Source of the DNA: Halicephalobus mephisto
Taxonomy: Eukaryota > Nematoda > Chromadorea > Rhabditida > Panagrolaimidae
Direction: 5' to 3'
Length of the DNA: 57,687 nt
Assembly: GCA_009193035.1 (NCBI GenBank)
Contig: SWDT01000793.1
Span: 1 to 57,687, forward strand
Shown here: positions 43,708 through 56,299 of the stretch, in pieces
Position numbering within the stretch: position 1 is the first letter of the stretch
Layout of the letters: each line of letters begins with the position of its first letter
Program-made: the position numbers and the translations under genes
Notes under the pieces: generated by a model
The model's database searches: none
What the model was told of the DNA's origin: nothing
The model's input: only the letters and a program-made list of their open reading frames with translations

Positions 43708-46700
43708 TTAGTCGTCATTAATAGGGGCTTTTCCGGTTTGTTGGTAGTACATCTCGACGATTTTGGACCAGTCGATGACGGATTCGAGGCTCATGTTGTG
43801 GGAATTGAAGCCTTCTTCGTCTTCTCGAGCGTTTCCAAGTTCTGAAATTTTCGATGAAAAATAAACTCGGATAGTGATTATTTTTAGACAAATTATCAGT
43901 CACTATCTAAATTTACACAGTAATCCATTGCGGTTTTTGATAGTGACTAAAAACGGTGATTCACTGTCAAAAATCGTCACTATTCGAAATTGATTTTCAT
44001 TGAAGGAAAAATAAGATAGTGTCCGAAAAAGATAAGTTGATTTTGTCAGTCACTATCTAAATTTACACAGTAATCCATTGCGGTTTTGGATAGTGACTAA
44101 AAACGGTGATTCACTGTCAAAAATCGTCACTATCCGAAATTACTTTTGTTATTAAAGACCAAATCTGAATAGTGATTGATTTTAAAGATTAATCGTCTTT
44201 TTCGAACATTATTCAAAATTACTTTCGTTCACTTTTGTAATACAACCAAATTTGGATAGTAACTAAAATACACAATTAATTGTCAAAGCCGACACTATCC
44301 AGTTTTGGTTTTAGTACACAACTGAATAGTAGTTGAAAAATGATAGTCAAGATGGATACTATCCAGGTTTGGTTTCAGTGCGAACTTGGATAGTAACTAA
44401 AATACACAATTAATTGTCAAAACCAGTCACTATCCAAATTTGGTTTTTACGGAAAAAATCTTTTTTAATTGTGAAATTTCGATCCCAAATCGGTCTCTTG
44501 ACATTTTGAGATCCTTGGGCCGGATTTGGACAAAGACCGGAACTTTGTCTAGTAAACAACAAATATGTATTTTCTAAGAAAGAAAGTAATGTTCAATTTT
44601 CTTACCTTCATCTTTGCTGTCCATCCTCAAAGTCGGAGAAGCTCTTCCTTGTTGGCCGTTCATCGAGAAAGCGTCAATGTTCTCCTCGTACCTCAGGTCT
44701 TGTTGAGCTTTCTGAGTGCAAACCCTCACTGAAATTAATTATTATATAAAAAATTTATTTTATGAAATCTTAGAAATTTTTATTGAATTCTAGAAGATTC
44801 TAGAAATTTATCAAAATATTTTGGAGGATTCTAGAAGTTTATCAACATATTCTGGAAGATTTTAGGATTTTTCGAAAGTGATTATATTATTCTCGAAAAC
44901 TTCAGAATCTGGATTCTGAAAGTTTAAATTTTCAAGTTTCTACATCATTCTTGAAAACTTCAAAATCTGAATTCTGAAAGATTTTAGGATTTTTCAAAAG
45001 TTTCTATGTTGTTCTCGAAAACTTCAGAATCTGGATTCTGAAAGTTTAAATTTTCAAGTTTCTACATTATTCTCAGAAATTTCAGAATCTGAATCCTGAA
45101 AGATTTTAGGATTTTTCAAAAGTTTCTATGTTGTTCTCGAAAATTTTTATATTATTCTCAGAAATTCCAGAATCCGGATTCTGAAAGTTTAAATTTTCAA
45201 GTTTCTACGTCATTCTCGAAAAATAGGAATTTTTTAGATTTTATAAAATTCGATAAATTTCCATAGAATTATAATTATGATTGAATATTTTATACAAAAA
45301 TGAAACTCACATCGATTTCTGTAGGCGACTTTGAGGACAATGTAGAACTTCGTGAGGATGTTGATTGGGCTCGGGGTTGCGGATCTCTTGTTCATCTGCC
45401 GGATGAGGATGGCTCTTCCGAACTTCCATTCCCTGTCGGATTGGGCTTGGATTCGTTGATAAGTGTCTGACATCATTGCAATGAGGAGATTAATCAGGAC
45501 GATCAGAGTTACCATCATGTAAATTCCGAATAATAATTTTAAAAATATTTTTGCGTAATCCGGGACTAGATGAAGTGGGGGCATGTTGTCTGGCTCCACC
45601 AACCCGAAGAGAGAGAAAAAAAGCATTTCTAAAGTCTGTCCGGGGGAGGAGAGCCGCATCAGCTCGGCACTGTCCTCGTCCACGGGCTGGTACGCCGGCT
45701 GGAAGATACTCGTCACGTGTAGCGTAAATCCAGCAACAAACAAAAGTAAAATCATTAAAAATCTGAATAAATCTGACATCAAAGCTCGAATAATAATTGC
45801 CCAAGGTCCGAATAAATGATGAACAGTCAGAAAATCCAAAAATTCGACGAACGAAAACAACAAAGCAAACGCGAAAAGTTGATTTTTCAAATACAACAAT
45901 GTCCTCATGAAGTGGATTTTCTGATCATTGTCGACATCAGTCAAATATATCGCTGGCCACAGGAAAGCCAGGATGTGGATAGCTATGGCCCCGGCGGAAA
46001 GGATTAAAATCAGAACTTTGACGATCGCCAGTCCGGACCCGCCTCCCGTGTCCGAGAGTTCCGACACCAGATTCCCGGACAACCACACCAGAAGAATCCA
46101 TTCTATGTAATTAGGTATGATAGAAGTGACTTCATATATCCGATGAGTGATATTCAGCACGACAATGGTGAGCAAAATTGTAAAGTAGATGTGGGAGACA
46201 ATGTGACAGATGAACTTGATTATCGGAGCTCTTCCTGGAAACTTCATATATCAAAATCACGTAAAATCATTAAATAAATCTATATCTAAACGATTATTTA
46301 AGTATTTATTGCAAAAAATACTGTAATTAAAAAAAAGGAAATTTGCAATTTTCGAATTCCCGCGCAGAGCGAGACAACTTTATAAAAATGGCGAATCTGT
46401 CAATTTACTGTTGAAATTGACTCGCTCTGTTATTTCCTTTACATTAATCCTAAACATTCTTAAAAAATCCTAAAATTTTCCAAAAACTTTAATTTTTCTA
46501 ATAATATAGTTTTTTGCAATTTTCGAATTTCCGCGCAGAGCGAAATAACTTTGTAAAATGGCAAATCTGTCAATTTACTATTGAAATTGACTCCCTCTGT
46601 TCATACGCGTCTTTTTACCTAAATTCTGGAAGTTGTTTTCGAGGAAATTTCGTAATAATATTAAGGCTCGGTTTTTATAATAGTAATTTTTCAAAATTTC

Positions 46701-49700
46701 TGAAAATTCGTGTCGAGATAATTTCGTAAAAGTACTTAGTTTTGAAATCATACTGTTAAAAAGCAAAAGTAATATCTAGAAATTAAAATTCGTGTCGGGA
46801 TACTTTTGTAAAAGTGTAAATTCCCGATTTTTTAAGTGATTTCGAAACAAAAATTAATATTTCTGAAAATCTGTCGATTTCGCAATAGTTATTAAGACGC
46901 GAACTAGATTCCATCATGAAGTCCCTGGGGGGATTACGGTGGTAGTTAGTATAAGAATTTAAAATTGACGCGTAATTTTGCAGGTGTTTTGCAATCGCTT
47001 AACTGAACGTAATCAACGCGTGAGAGTCCCTGAGGATATTCTTCATATTGTTGGATTCTAACTGAGCGTGATCCATGGCAGGATTGCAATCCCAAGAAGG
47101 TTGATTCTAGTTGAATATAGTCGACGTGTCCAGACCATGTTTTCTCGCAACTAAAAAGACAAACACGTCAATTGTGCTCGATTATAATCAATCTTTTTGG
47201 GATTACAACCCTGCCATGGATCACGCTCAGTTAGAATCCAACAATATGAAGAATATCCTCGGGGACTCTCACGCGTTGATTACGTTCAGTTAAGCGATTG
47301 CAAAACACCTGTGTTGTTTCGTAATCATTGAATTTGTAACAAATTCAATCTATTCCTAAGGACCTCCCGGAGGTGGTCGATTTCGCAATCTTACTTTTTA
47401 AGTTTTAAGAATACGGTATTGGATACTTACCTATTCTATTGTCTAAAGGTAGAGAGAAATAAAACCAAGCCGGAGGACAGATGAAAACAAACAAGGCAAA
47501 AGCGGCGGTGGTCCAGAACCCCCATTCTACTTTGCCTTGCCAGATTTCCGTCAAATATCTCTGGACACTGGCGTAACTGACGACTTCTTTTTGTTGATTC
47601 TCGATTAAAACATCAAGAAGTGGTTTTCCTCTGTTGTCTTTTGCCTTCAGAAGCAAGGCAGCGTTGTATTCGCTCGCAGATATGCTCAGCAACTCCACGG
47701 CCATGTTTTCCGCGAAATCGGAGACATTGCTGAGATCTTTTGCTTTTTCTTTTTCCTTCTCGGACATCTCCCGGTAGAGACTGGATAACTTGACGGCGGT
47801 GTCGATGGGGGCGGGGGACTGGAGGATGAATTCTTGGAGAGGTTCGTTGTCGTGGCCTTTGCCGCAGACCATGAGATCGGAGATGAATTTCCTGTCTTCC
47901 ATCAGCTGATGAGTGTCGTGTTTCTGTTTCAGAAGGAACCTCAGACAATCGATGTGATTATGGGCTGCTGCAAAACACAAAGGTACTTTTCCTTCTTTGG
48001 TTTCTGCTTGAGCGTCGGCGAATGAGCTGACGAACAACTTCACCACGTTCATATGACCAGCTTTCGTGGCGAAATGCATCCCTGTCCATCCGTTCTGATC
48101 CATCACGTTGATATTACTGCCTTGGGCAATGAGAAGACTGACCATCTCGTAATGGCCATTCATCGCGGCCAGATGGAGGGGAGTCCGGCCCCTCCAGTCC
48201 TTGGCGTGCTGCTGCTGGGTCGACCGGGAAAGCAGCATCCCGACCACGGCGATGTGGCCCTGCTGAGCGGCCAAGTGCAAGGGAATCACGCTCTGCAAAA
48301 TAAACAATTATTTAAAAAAATCAAAATTAAAAAAACTGTAAAATTAACATTTTTTTAAAGATCATACTACAGTCGAAATTGGATACAAGATACCCCTCGT
48401 GACCGGGCAAAACATATGTTATAAGACATGATATATCATAGTGGGGATATCTGATATCCAAGTCCTACTGTAAACGTTAAAAAACAAACAAAAATAAAGT
48501 CGCTTTTAAATCAAGCGCGTTGATGAAAAAGACAGTTAAACCGTTTTCGAAATAAGCGATTGAGGTAAAACGAACATGGAATTGCTTTTGATAAACAGCG
48601 CGAGAACAAAAAATCACTTTCAAACCGAGTGCGCGACGTGAAATGCCAGTTTAAACTGTTAAATAATAATGCTCTCTCGCGTTTTCCTACTAAAGATCGA
48701 CGATTTTTTCGATATAAAAATTATCTTTCGATTTTTTTTGTTTTAATTATTTTTATTAATTTTTATGCTTTTTTCGAATTTACTTTTAATCAATAATGAA
48801 ACTGATTATATTTCAGAACTATGGAACGACCTAATTTCGACGAAATTCGCGAAGGTGACTTCAACCTCTATCATCGCATCTGTCGTACTAGTGCCACTCT
48901 CGTCCGTCTCGGTTTACAGTATGCTTTCCTACCGTGTATTGTTTATTTCGGTTGGTTTTTTACTATATCTACCCCAGAGTAATTTTAGAATTTCATATAT
49001 GTTCTCAAAAGTGATTTTAGGATTTCATTTATATTCTTAGAAATGATTTTTAGAATTTCATATATATTCTCAAAAGTGATTTTAGGATTTCATTTATATT
49101 CTTAGAAATGATTTTTAGAATTTCATATATGTTCTCAAAAGTGATTTTAGGATTTCTTTTATGTTCTAAAAATTGAGTTTTAGGATTGCAAGATATATAT
49201 CCCAAGATGATTTTAGAACTTAAAATATTTTGAAATTATTTCCAAGACTTGAAATATTTGCCCTAAACTATTGGATTTCATATATTTTTCAAGTTTGGTT
49301 TTCAGGATTGAGTCAAGGAGGCGAAACTCCCAATGGTGAACCAGTTCAGCTCGGATTGACCAGTCTTCTGTGGGGTTGAGGATATATAGTCCTAGTGAAT
49401 GTTAATTTGCGTATGGTTTTTGTTTTATCTTCAGAAATTTTGCTAATTTTGATTTTCCGTTAATCCAACTCACCATTGTAGTCGAAGTAGCATCTACTTG
49501 GACTCCTTGATTCAACAGCATCCGGACTAACGTGTCGTGTCCTGATTGCGCTGCCAGATGGAGTGGAGTCAATCCGTATTCTGTAGCAAACTCCTTGACT
49601 ACCAAATGGTTGTAAATAGGGGGTTCGGATCGGACACTGGCCGGAACGTGCTTCAGCATCTCATTGACGAAATCGCTGTTACCGTAATAAGCAGCAATAT

Positions 49701-52700
49701 GGAGAGCGTTCAAGCCGGTCTTTTTTGAGCACCTCCTCCAGAGGGTCTTGTCGAAAGCTTCAAGAATGGAAATATGGCCATTCTTGGCTCCTAAATGAAG
49801 AGCACTCATGCCGTGGGCGTTCTCGTCTTCTGGATTTGCCCCATTTTCGAGTAGAATTTTCACTATGTTCTTGTGACCTCCAGCAGCGGCCATATGCAAG
49901 GTAGTCGCTTCCATCGTTTTAGTTTTGGCGTGGATAACCATAGGCTTATCTATCATCATTAGTTCCTTCACTACGGCTAGAGATCCCTTCATGGCAGCGA
50001 TGTGAGCACAAGTAAATCCGTTCTGATCGATAGCAGTCAAAACAGCTCTGTTGTTTTGTTTCATTTTTAGGAAAAGTTTAACAACATCGGGATAATCGTT
50101 TTCTGCAGCTAGATGAAGTGGAGTTTGGCCTTTGTCGTCTCTAGCGTTAGGATTGGCCCCTAAGGCAAGAAGGGTCTGGGAAACTCCGAGTTGACCGTAT
50201 TTGGCAGCAAAATGAAGGGCTGTTTGGTTGTCCAAAGTAATCGCTTCAAGACTAGCTCCGTGATCTTGGACAAGAACGTTAACGACTTTCATATGTCCGA
50301 ATTGGGCAGCTAAATGAAGAGGAGCTTCTCCGTTTTTGGCTTTGGAATTAACGAAAGCTTTGTATTGAAGTAACATCTGGGTCAATTCTACGTGACCATT
50401 GGCTGCGGCTAAATGAAGAGCAGTTCTGCCGTTTTCATCAAATACGTCGATTCTGGCGTGATGTAAAAGAAGAATTTTGGCTACTCCTGCATGTCCTCGA
50501 GCACAAGCTTCAAGAAGAGGAGACCATCCGTTCTGGAATATTGAATGATAATTTTTGTTAAAAAATAAGAAAAATAACCTTAGATTGCTTATTTTGGACA
50601 ATTTGAACCAATCCTGCTCCGATTTTGTTTACCATGGCCAGTAGAATGGCTTCATTGCCGGATCTGGCAACTAAATGCATGGCTGTTTCGTTATTCTGGA
50701 AATAAAATTATCAAAATTAAAGAACACTTAAAAAATAATCGTTTTCTGCAACTTTAGAAAAATAAAAATTAAAAATAATCAAGGACAATAAAAATAGGAA
50801 TTTCTTAGGATCTTAGAAGAATTTAAAAAATTATCACTAATCGAGGAATATTTAATAAATCGAAGATTTTTCGTAAAATTTTATAAAAAATAGAAAATTA
50901 CTGGGAGTCAAGAGATACTAAAAAGGAAAGTTTTTAAGGAAAAACTTTGTTGAAAAATTCAAAAATTAAAAAATATTTAAAAAATCGAAAAAATTGAATA
51001 ATTAAAGAATATTAAAAAAATCGAAAGAATTGAATAATTAAAAAATATTTAAAAAATCGAAAATTATCAATAATTAAAAAATATTAAAAAAATCGAAAAA
51101 ATTGAATAATTAAAAAATATTTTAAGAAATCGAAAAATTCCCTTCGAGAAGCTTATTAGGAAAATTCGGAAATTATCAATAATTAAAAAAAATCGAAAAA
51201 AGTCAATAATTAAAAAATATTTTAAAAAATTCAATAATTAAAGAATATTTAAAAAATCGAAAAATTCCTTTCGAGAAGCTTATTAGAAAAATTCGGAAAT
51301 TATCGGTAATTAAAAAATATTTTAAAAAATCGAAAAAAGTCAATAATTAAAGAATATTTAAAAAATTCAATAATTAAAAAATATTTAAAAAATCAAAAAA
51401 ATCTTCCTCAAGAAGTTTTTTGAAAAGTAACGAAATGACCTACAGTATATGTTTGAATCTCGCATTGTCCTCCGTAATCTATCAGAATGCCGATCAGTTT
51501 GGCATCTTCGCCTTCATATCCGACTTGATCCGGAAGGATCTGAGCGGCATAATGGACGGCTGTTAATCCGTCTTCCGTTTTGGCGTTGACGTATTCTTTA
51601 ACTTCTTCTTTGGTCGTTATTCCTGTGAGATGCTCCAGAATCAACCTTACTGCTTCACAATGACAGTATTTGGCGGCGATGTGGAGGGGTGTTTCTCCGG
51701 ATTTGCTGGGAATTCTGGGATTTGCTCCTTCGTAAAGTAGTAATTTTATCATTTGGGAATTTCCTGTCCAACAACATATATGAAGGGGTGTTTGACCGTC
51801 TGTTTGGGTCACGTTTGGCTGAGCTCCGGATTTTAGAAGCATCTGAGCGCATTCTGTGTTGTCTCCTGGGAGTGCGGCTGCTACGTGGACCGCTGTTTCC
51901 CCTATGGTACCCCCGTGGACGTGGACATCGGCTCCGAACCCCAGAAGTGTCTCGACTACGTTGGCTTTTCCGCTCTGAACAGCCACATGGAGAGCTGTGT
52001 AGTTGTCTTTCGTTCTGATATCCACAGAAGTCCCTCTGGCAATCAGCATTTTCACGACATCGTTGAACCCCGCCGCTGCTGCCGAATGAAGCCCTAAGGC
52101 ACCTCGTTTGTTCGGCATGTAAAGAGGAACTCCACGTTTCAGAAAAGCCAAAGCCGTGTCTGCATGACCAGATAAAGCCGCTATGTGCAGCAGCGTCGAT
52201 CCATCCCGGGTTCTCGCCCTGATGGAACTGTGGAACTTGTCTATCAGGGCCTCCACCACGTGGGTTCTGCCCCGTTCCGCAGCCACGTGAAGAGGGGTCT
52301 TCTCATCCTAAAAAATTCAAAAATAAAAAAAATTTAAAAATAAAAATTTTAAAGTAAAAAAAATTCAAAAATAAAAATTTTTTAAATTTTAAAGTAAAAA
52401 AATCCAAAAATTAAAGAAATTTTAAAATAAAAATAAAAAATTTTAAAATTTTAAAGTAAAAAAATCCAAAAATAAAAGAAATTTTTAATTTTTAAATTTC
52501 TGTTATTTTTGAATTTCTTTTATTTTTAAATTTTTAAATTTTTAAAAACTTAAAAATAGAAAAATTTTAAAATAAAAATAATTCTTAAATTTTATGATTT
52601 TAAAAAATTTAAAACTATGATTTTTAAAATTAAAAAAATCTATTTGAAAATTTAATTTTTTTTAAAAATCCCCTGAGGGGGTTTTCTGATTTTTCTTTTA

Positions 52701-55700
52701 AAATTCGACAATTTGATATTTCCGGCAATTTCCAAAACGTTTGAATTCTATTGTCTTGTTTACTGGATTTTTTTGACAAACAGGAAATTACCACTATGTA
52801 ATTTTCAGTGAATATTGGAAAAAATCATTTAGGATTTGTTAGCAAAGAATCACTGATTAGCCAAATTTATCATTTTATTCGTGGGAATGTCGGGTCATAA
52901 GCGTGCGAGAGAGCTATGCGACAGATGCTCGCCTTCGATTGGTATTGATTTCGAAATTCTTTTTAAATCAGTTTTTTCTTGACTAAAATACTAGGTTGAT
53001 TTAGTTATCAAAAAATTAATATAAAAATGAGATAAATCTTGCGAAATAGAAAGCAGTAAATGTCGTACAGTTCGTGCGAGAGAGCTATGCGACAGATGCT
53101 CGCCTTCGATTCGTATTGATTTCGAAATTCTTTGTAAATTAGCTTTTTCTTAACTAAAATACTAGGTTGATTTAGTTATCAAAAAATTAATATAAAAATG
53201 AGATAAATCTTGCGAAATAGAGCTAATGTCGCTGAACACATCTATTATACAATTTGTGAGCAGAGTTCAGTTGTCATTGGTTAGACAAATTTGTCATTTG
53301 ATTCACAAAACTGCCAGTCGATAAACACACGAAAAAGTTCACTAAAAAAAACAAGAAAACAGTGTAATCACAGGTACTGTACAATTACTTGTAAGTAAAC
53401 TTAATTAAATAAGTTTAGTTGTACTTAGTTATGAGCCATTTAGAGTAACTATAAAAGTATATAGTATTTCAACTTTGTATTATACTTATTTCGTAATCTT
53501 TTAGAATATACGATTGAGTAAGAAATTATATATGAATTTTTTCTATAAAATAATCCTGACGCGACTTTTTCGAAATTACACAGGTACTGTATAATTACTT
53601 GTAACTAAACTTAATTAAATATTTTTTGTCTGGACTTAGTTATGAACTATTTAGAACACCTGTGTTATATTATCGAAGTTGGCAGTGAGAGTTTGAAATT
53701 TAAATTTCGGATTTTTCCTGTTTACCTGATCCATGATGTTAGCATCGGCTTTTAGTCTGTACATCAACTTGAGCATGGACTCGTCTCCTGTTTCCGCGAC
53801 TTCATGGAGAGCCGTCCTTCCGACGTTGTTTTGTTCGTTAATGTCGGATTCGGCTCCTGATTCCACAATTGTCAAAAGCATCGGGAAATTTTTCTGAGCA
53901 GCTAGATGGATCGGTTTATTGCCTTCGGCATTGGGATAATGAATTTGAGAATCAATATCGTAATTTAAAAGATGTTGTACAACGTTTAAATTTCCAGCTT
54001 TTATGGCATAATGAAGAGGAAGATTTTTTTTCTTGTCTTCGCTGAGTCTGGAATCCGGATTCGCTCTGAGAAGCATCTGAACCATGGCCAATGCCCGAGG
54101 CGATTTTCTTCCAGCAGCATAATGAATAGGAAGTTTCCCGTCAGGACCACTAATTTTATTTGTATCCATTTTTTTTTCAAGTAATTTTTTAAGAATTTCT
54201 TCATTACCGTACTTTGCAGCCACATGTAAGGCCGTCATTCTGTCTTTCGAAGTCAAATATAAATCACCACCCATTTTTATCATTTTTTCGAGTAATTGTG
54301 TTTTTGAATTTTTCACAGCTAACAACAACGGAGAAAATCCGTGTTTATCCGTCATCGAGAAGTCCAGTCTTTGGCCAGGTTTCAATAATTCTTCGATTTC
54401 GTTCCATTTGTTTTTTTTGGCCAAATACAGTAATTTTGAAGAAGGATCGATTTTTGTCAAACTTTCCAAATTAAAAATTTCTTCGAGTTCGGCTTCTGCT
54501 TCGTCTTCCGAAGTCGACTTCGATCTCTCTTTTCTCAGCAAGGGTACTGTATCGGTTCTGCCGTCTCCAGAAACGAGGTTTCTTTCGGGTGTCCTGGGGG
54601 GTGCGTGGGAGGGTCTTCTGCTGGGGTTGGGGGTCCTTCTGGGGGTCGACAAAGATCCCCGATTCGAGAATCTTTGGAGAGCTTTTCCGAGAATTCCCCC
54701 ACCGTAATCGAACGAATCCAGATCTCCTTGAGATTTTCGTCTTTGAAAATTTTCTTTTTTTTTTCTAATATCATCTTTAGATAAACTTCGTGCTCTCGGA
54801 CGGAGCATTTTCCCCAACATACCGTTTCTGGATTCTTCGTCGCTGCTGTCGATTACGTAATTCGGCATGCCCGGAGGCGGAAACGACTTCGACTGACTTC
54901 TCAGAGCTGAAGACAAAATCCCCGGTCGTTGTCTGAAGACAAGTTCTTCTGGAGAATACTGTGCACCTTCTCTCGATGTCGAGGGTACTGTAGAATTAAA
55001 GTTATTTTTTTTTTGAATATTTTCTTGATGAAAAAAATTTGAAATTTCTTGAACAGATTTTGAATTTTTTTTTATTTTGGATTCTGTTGGAAGTTCTCCA
55101 GAATCCGAAAAAGTCCTCTGAATCGGAGGCAACTTGACGCTGGAATCTACAGTAACCGGACTGATTGTTGATTTTTGTCTTGAAAAAAATTTGGATTTCG
55201 ACGGAGATTTGACCTGAGGCAGTCCCGGGGTGCTTTTCGGTCTTCCCCTCGGGACCGCCCCTGGGATATCGACGAGGTCCACATCCGGCGGGGTTTGGTG
55301 CCTCAGGGCAGTTGCTAAAATCAATAATTATAATATTTTCAAAATAAAAATTAAATTTTAAAAAATATTGAAAATTAAAAAAAATCAAAAATTAAATTTT
55401 AAAATTAAAAAAAAATTAAAAATTAAATTTTAAAATTAAAAAATTTCAAAAATTAAATTTTAAAATACGTTGAAAATTTAAAAAAATTAAAAATTAAATT
55501 TTAAAAAATTAAAAAATTAAAAATTAATTTTAAAATTTTTTGTAGATTTTTCAAAAATTTTAAAAAATTTCAAAAATTCAAAGTTTTCAAAAACTTCAGA
55601 ATTTTTTATTAGATATTAGAAAATTTTTGAAGCTTACTGAATTTTGAAAATTTTAGAAAATTTAAATTTTTTTAATATTAAAAAATACCGTACCTATGAT

Positions 55701-55913
55701 TCCACCGTAACTTTGGTCATTTTTTGATTTTTTTGCTGGACTTCTGGAACCTTCACTTCGACTTTGAATCCGTTTTTTTTTCTCCATTTTTTTAATCAAA
55801 GGTTTCGTGGAATCTCCCGAGCTCGAAGACGACTGAATTTGGAGCTCCAGATCCCCCAATTCGACTCCGTTTCCATTTTTGTTTTTTTCTAAACTACGGC
55901 CCTTTTTGGGATT
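43708..55913 (-). CDS. trp-4: TRP-4/NOMPC mechanotransduction channel (5' end incomplete)
   Basis: Nine exons were placed: 55913(?)-55694, 55314-53726, 52307-51444, 50695-50579, 50532-49474, 48292-47431, 46234-45311, 44728-44606, 43841-43708; all phases agree (about 1,960 codons). The protein has a Ser/Arg-rich N-terminus (~300 aa), a very long ankyrin stack of the NOMPC type (roughly 28-29 repeats, exons 2-6), the linker, and the channel domain. S1 is FALFVFICPPAWFYFSLPL; the pore region ends FFSLFGLVEPDNMPP; S6 is VLINLLIAMM; then SDTYQRIQAQSDREWKFGRA, the TRP box. TRP-4 is a pore-forming mechanosensory channel in touch and stretch-sensing ciliated neurons of C. elegans; the ankyrin chain acts as a microtubule-anchored spring. 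The first in-frame ATG (55787) would give 1,921 aa, but coding-like sequence continues upstream to an acceptor at 55914 or 55926, so an initial exon is probably missing. Introns are packed with repeats. Confidence 0.95.
43880..44450. repeat. Intronic repeats with inverted CACTATCC / GGATAGTG motifs
   Basis: Two near-identical ~125 bp copies hold TCAGTCACTATCTAAATTTA, CAGTAATCCATTGCGGTTTT and GATAGTGACTAAAAACGGTG. Diverged copies follow to 44450. Paired AGTCACTATCC and GGATAGTGACT can form hairpins. The same pair occurs in the linkers at 34.08-34.38 kb and once near 31.71 kb. Confidence 0.85.
44760..45230. repeat. Intronic tandem repeat, ~115 bp unit
   Basis: Copies of GTTTCTACATTATTCTCGAA, ACTTCAGAATCTGGATTCTG and AAAGATTTTAGGATTTTTCA. 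CAGAATCTGGATTCTG is nearly palindromic and also occurs in the bre-4 intron array. Confidence 0.85.
46340..46615. repeat. Intronic ~100 bp direct duplication with internal inverted pair
   Basis: Two copies about 171 bp apart (46342 and 46513) of TTTGCAATTTTCGAATTCCC, GCGCAGAGCGAGACAACTTT and TTGAAATTGACTCGCTCTGT. CAGAGCGAG at one side is the inverse of CTCGCTCTG at the other, so each copy is a small fold-back. Confidence 0.75.
46981..47311. mobile_element. Near-perfect 331 bp fold-back (palindromic) element in a trp-4 intron
   Basis: Two arms of about 145 bp, beginning CAGGTGTTTTGCAATCGCTT and ending with the exact inverse AAGCGATTGCAAAACACCTG, flank a short loop near 47130-47165. By eye the outer 100 bp of the arms differ at only one or two positions. 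It carries no protein. It shares arm sequence (GAACGTAATCAAC, ATGGCAGGATTGNAATC) with the element at 19936-20237. No clear target duplication was found. It is best read as a non-autonomous DNA transposon. Confidence 0.85.
48370..48470. mobile_element. Tc1/mariner-like MITE with TA duplication in a trp-4 intron
   Basis: 101 bp element with inverted ends CAGTCGAAATTGGATACAAG and CTGATATCCAAGTCCTACTG, flanked by TA on both sides (48368-48369 and 48471-48472). Ends starting CAGT and a TA target are typical of Tc1/mariner derivatives. It is too short to code. Confidence 0.75.
48970..49190. repeat. Intronic tandem repeat, ~62 bp unit, ~4 copies
   Basis: Alternating AATTTCATATATGTTCTCAA, AAGTGATTTTAGGATTTCAT and TATTCTTAGAAATGATTTTT. 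Confidence 0.9.
50760..51405. repeat. Intronic AT-rich tandem repeats
   Basis: Repeated AATAATTAAAAAATATTTAA, AAATCGAAAAAATTGAATAA and TTCGAGAAGCTTATTAGGAA. A trp-4 intron filled by low-complexity sequence. Confidence 0.8.
52308..52885. other. AT-rich part of a trp-4 intron
   Basis: 52310-52660 is A/T low complexity. 52670-52885 is unique and partly resembles 53250-53310 (GATTAGCCAAATTTATCATT against GGTTAGACAAATTTGTCATT), so the larger block is a duplication. Confidence 0.6.
52890..53240 (-). repeat. Dispersed ~190 bp repeat, third locus, inverted
   Basis: Two copies of TGCGAGAGAGCTATGCGACA, ATTGATTTCGAAATTCTTT, TTTAGTTATCAAAAAATTAA and ATGAGATAAATCTTGCGAAA. These are the reverse complement of the repeat at 31.85 and 37.83 kb. 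Confidence 0.88.
53360..53670. repeat. Two-copy intronic repeat around GGTACTGTA
   Basis: CACAGGTACTGTACAATTAC plus TTGTAAGTAAACTTAATTAA at 53371 recurs at 53580 with few changes, each followed by ACTTAGTTATGANC. Confidence 0.8.
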
Positions 55914-55925
55914 CTGAATTTTCTC

Positions 55926-56295
55926 CTGGGAACTGATGGTTGCGAATTTTGATGAAAATCAACAAAAATTAAAAATTCTAAAAAAATTATTTTTTTAAAT
56001 TTGAATCAAAGTTCAAAAAAAATTTCGAAATTACAATTTTTTCAAAAACAAATTTTTTTGGCCAAAAACCAAAAAAAAATAAAAATAAAAATATTTAAAA
56101 ATTCTCCAAATTAGTCTCGACACGAATGTTTGGAATTTTCCAGTTGGGACCAAAAAGTGGAAAATTCAATATTTACGAAATTAAAAAAAATAATAAAAGT
56201 TGTTTGAAAATTATTTAAAGACGGATTTTTAGGAAGTTTTAGGAGATGAGCAAGGAAGAAGGAAGCGAGTGAAAACAGAAGACTTATATAAAAAA
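55926..56295. other. AT-rich DNA upstream of the placed trp-4 exons
   Basis: Contains one GTCTCGACACGAATGTTTGG and one TTTCCAGTTGGGACCAAAAA, the window-wide motif. No exon with a start codon could be placed. Confidence 0.4.
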
Positions 56296-56299
56296 AAGT

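Noticed and set aside
51689..52018. 109-codon + frame
   Set aside because: It is antisense to the ankyrin-repeat exon of trp-4; repeated codon patterns there open the opposite strand.
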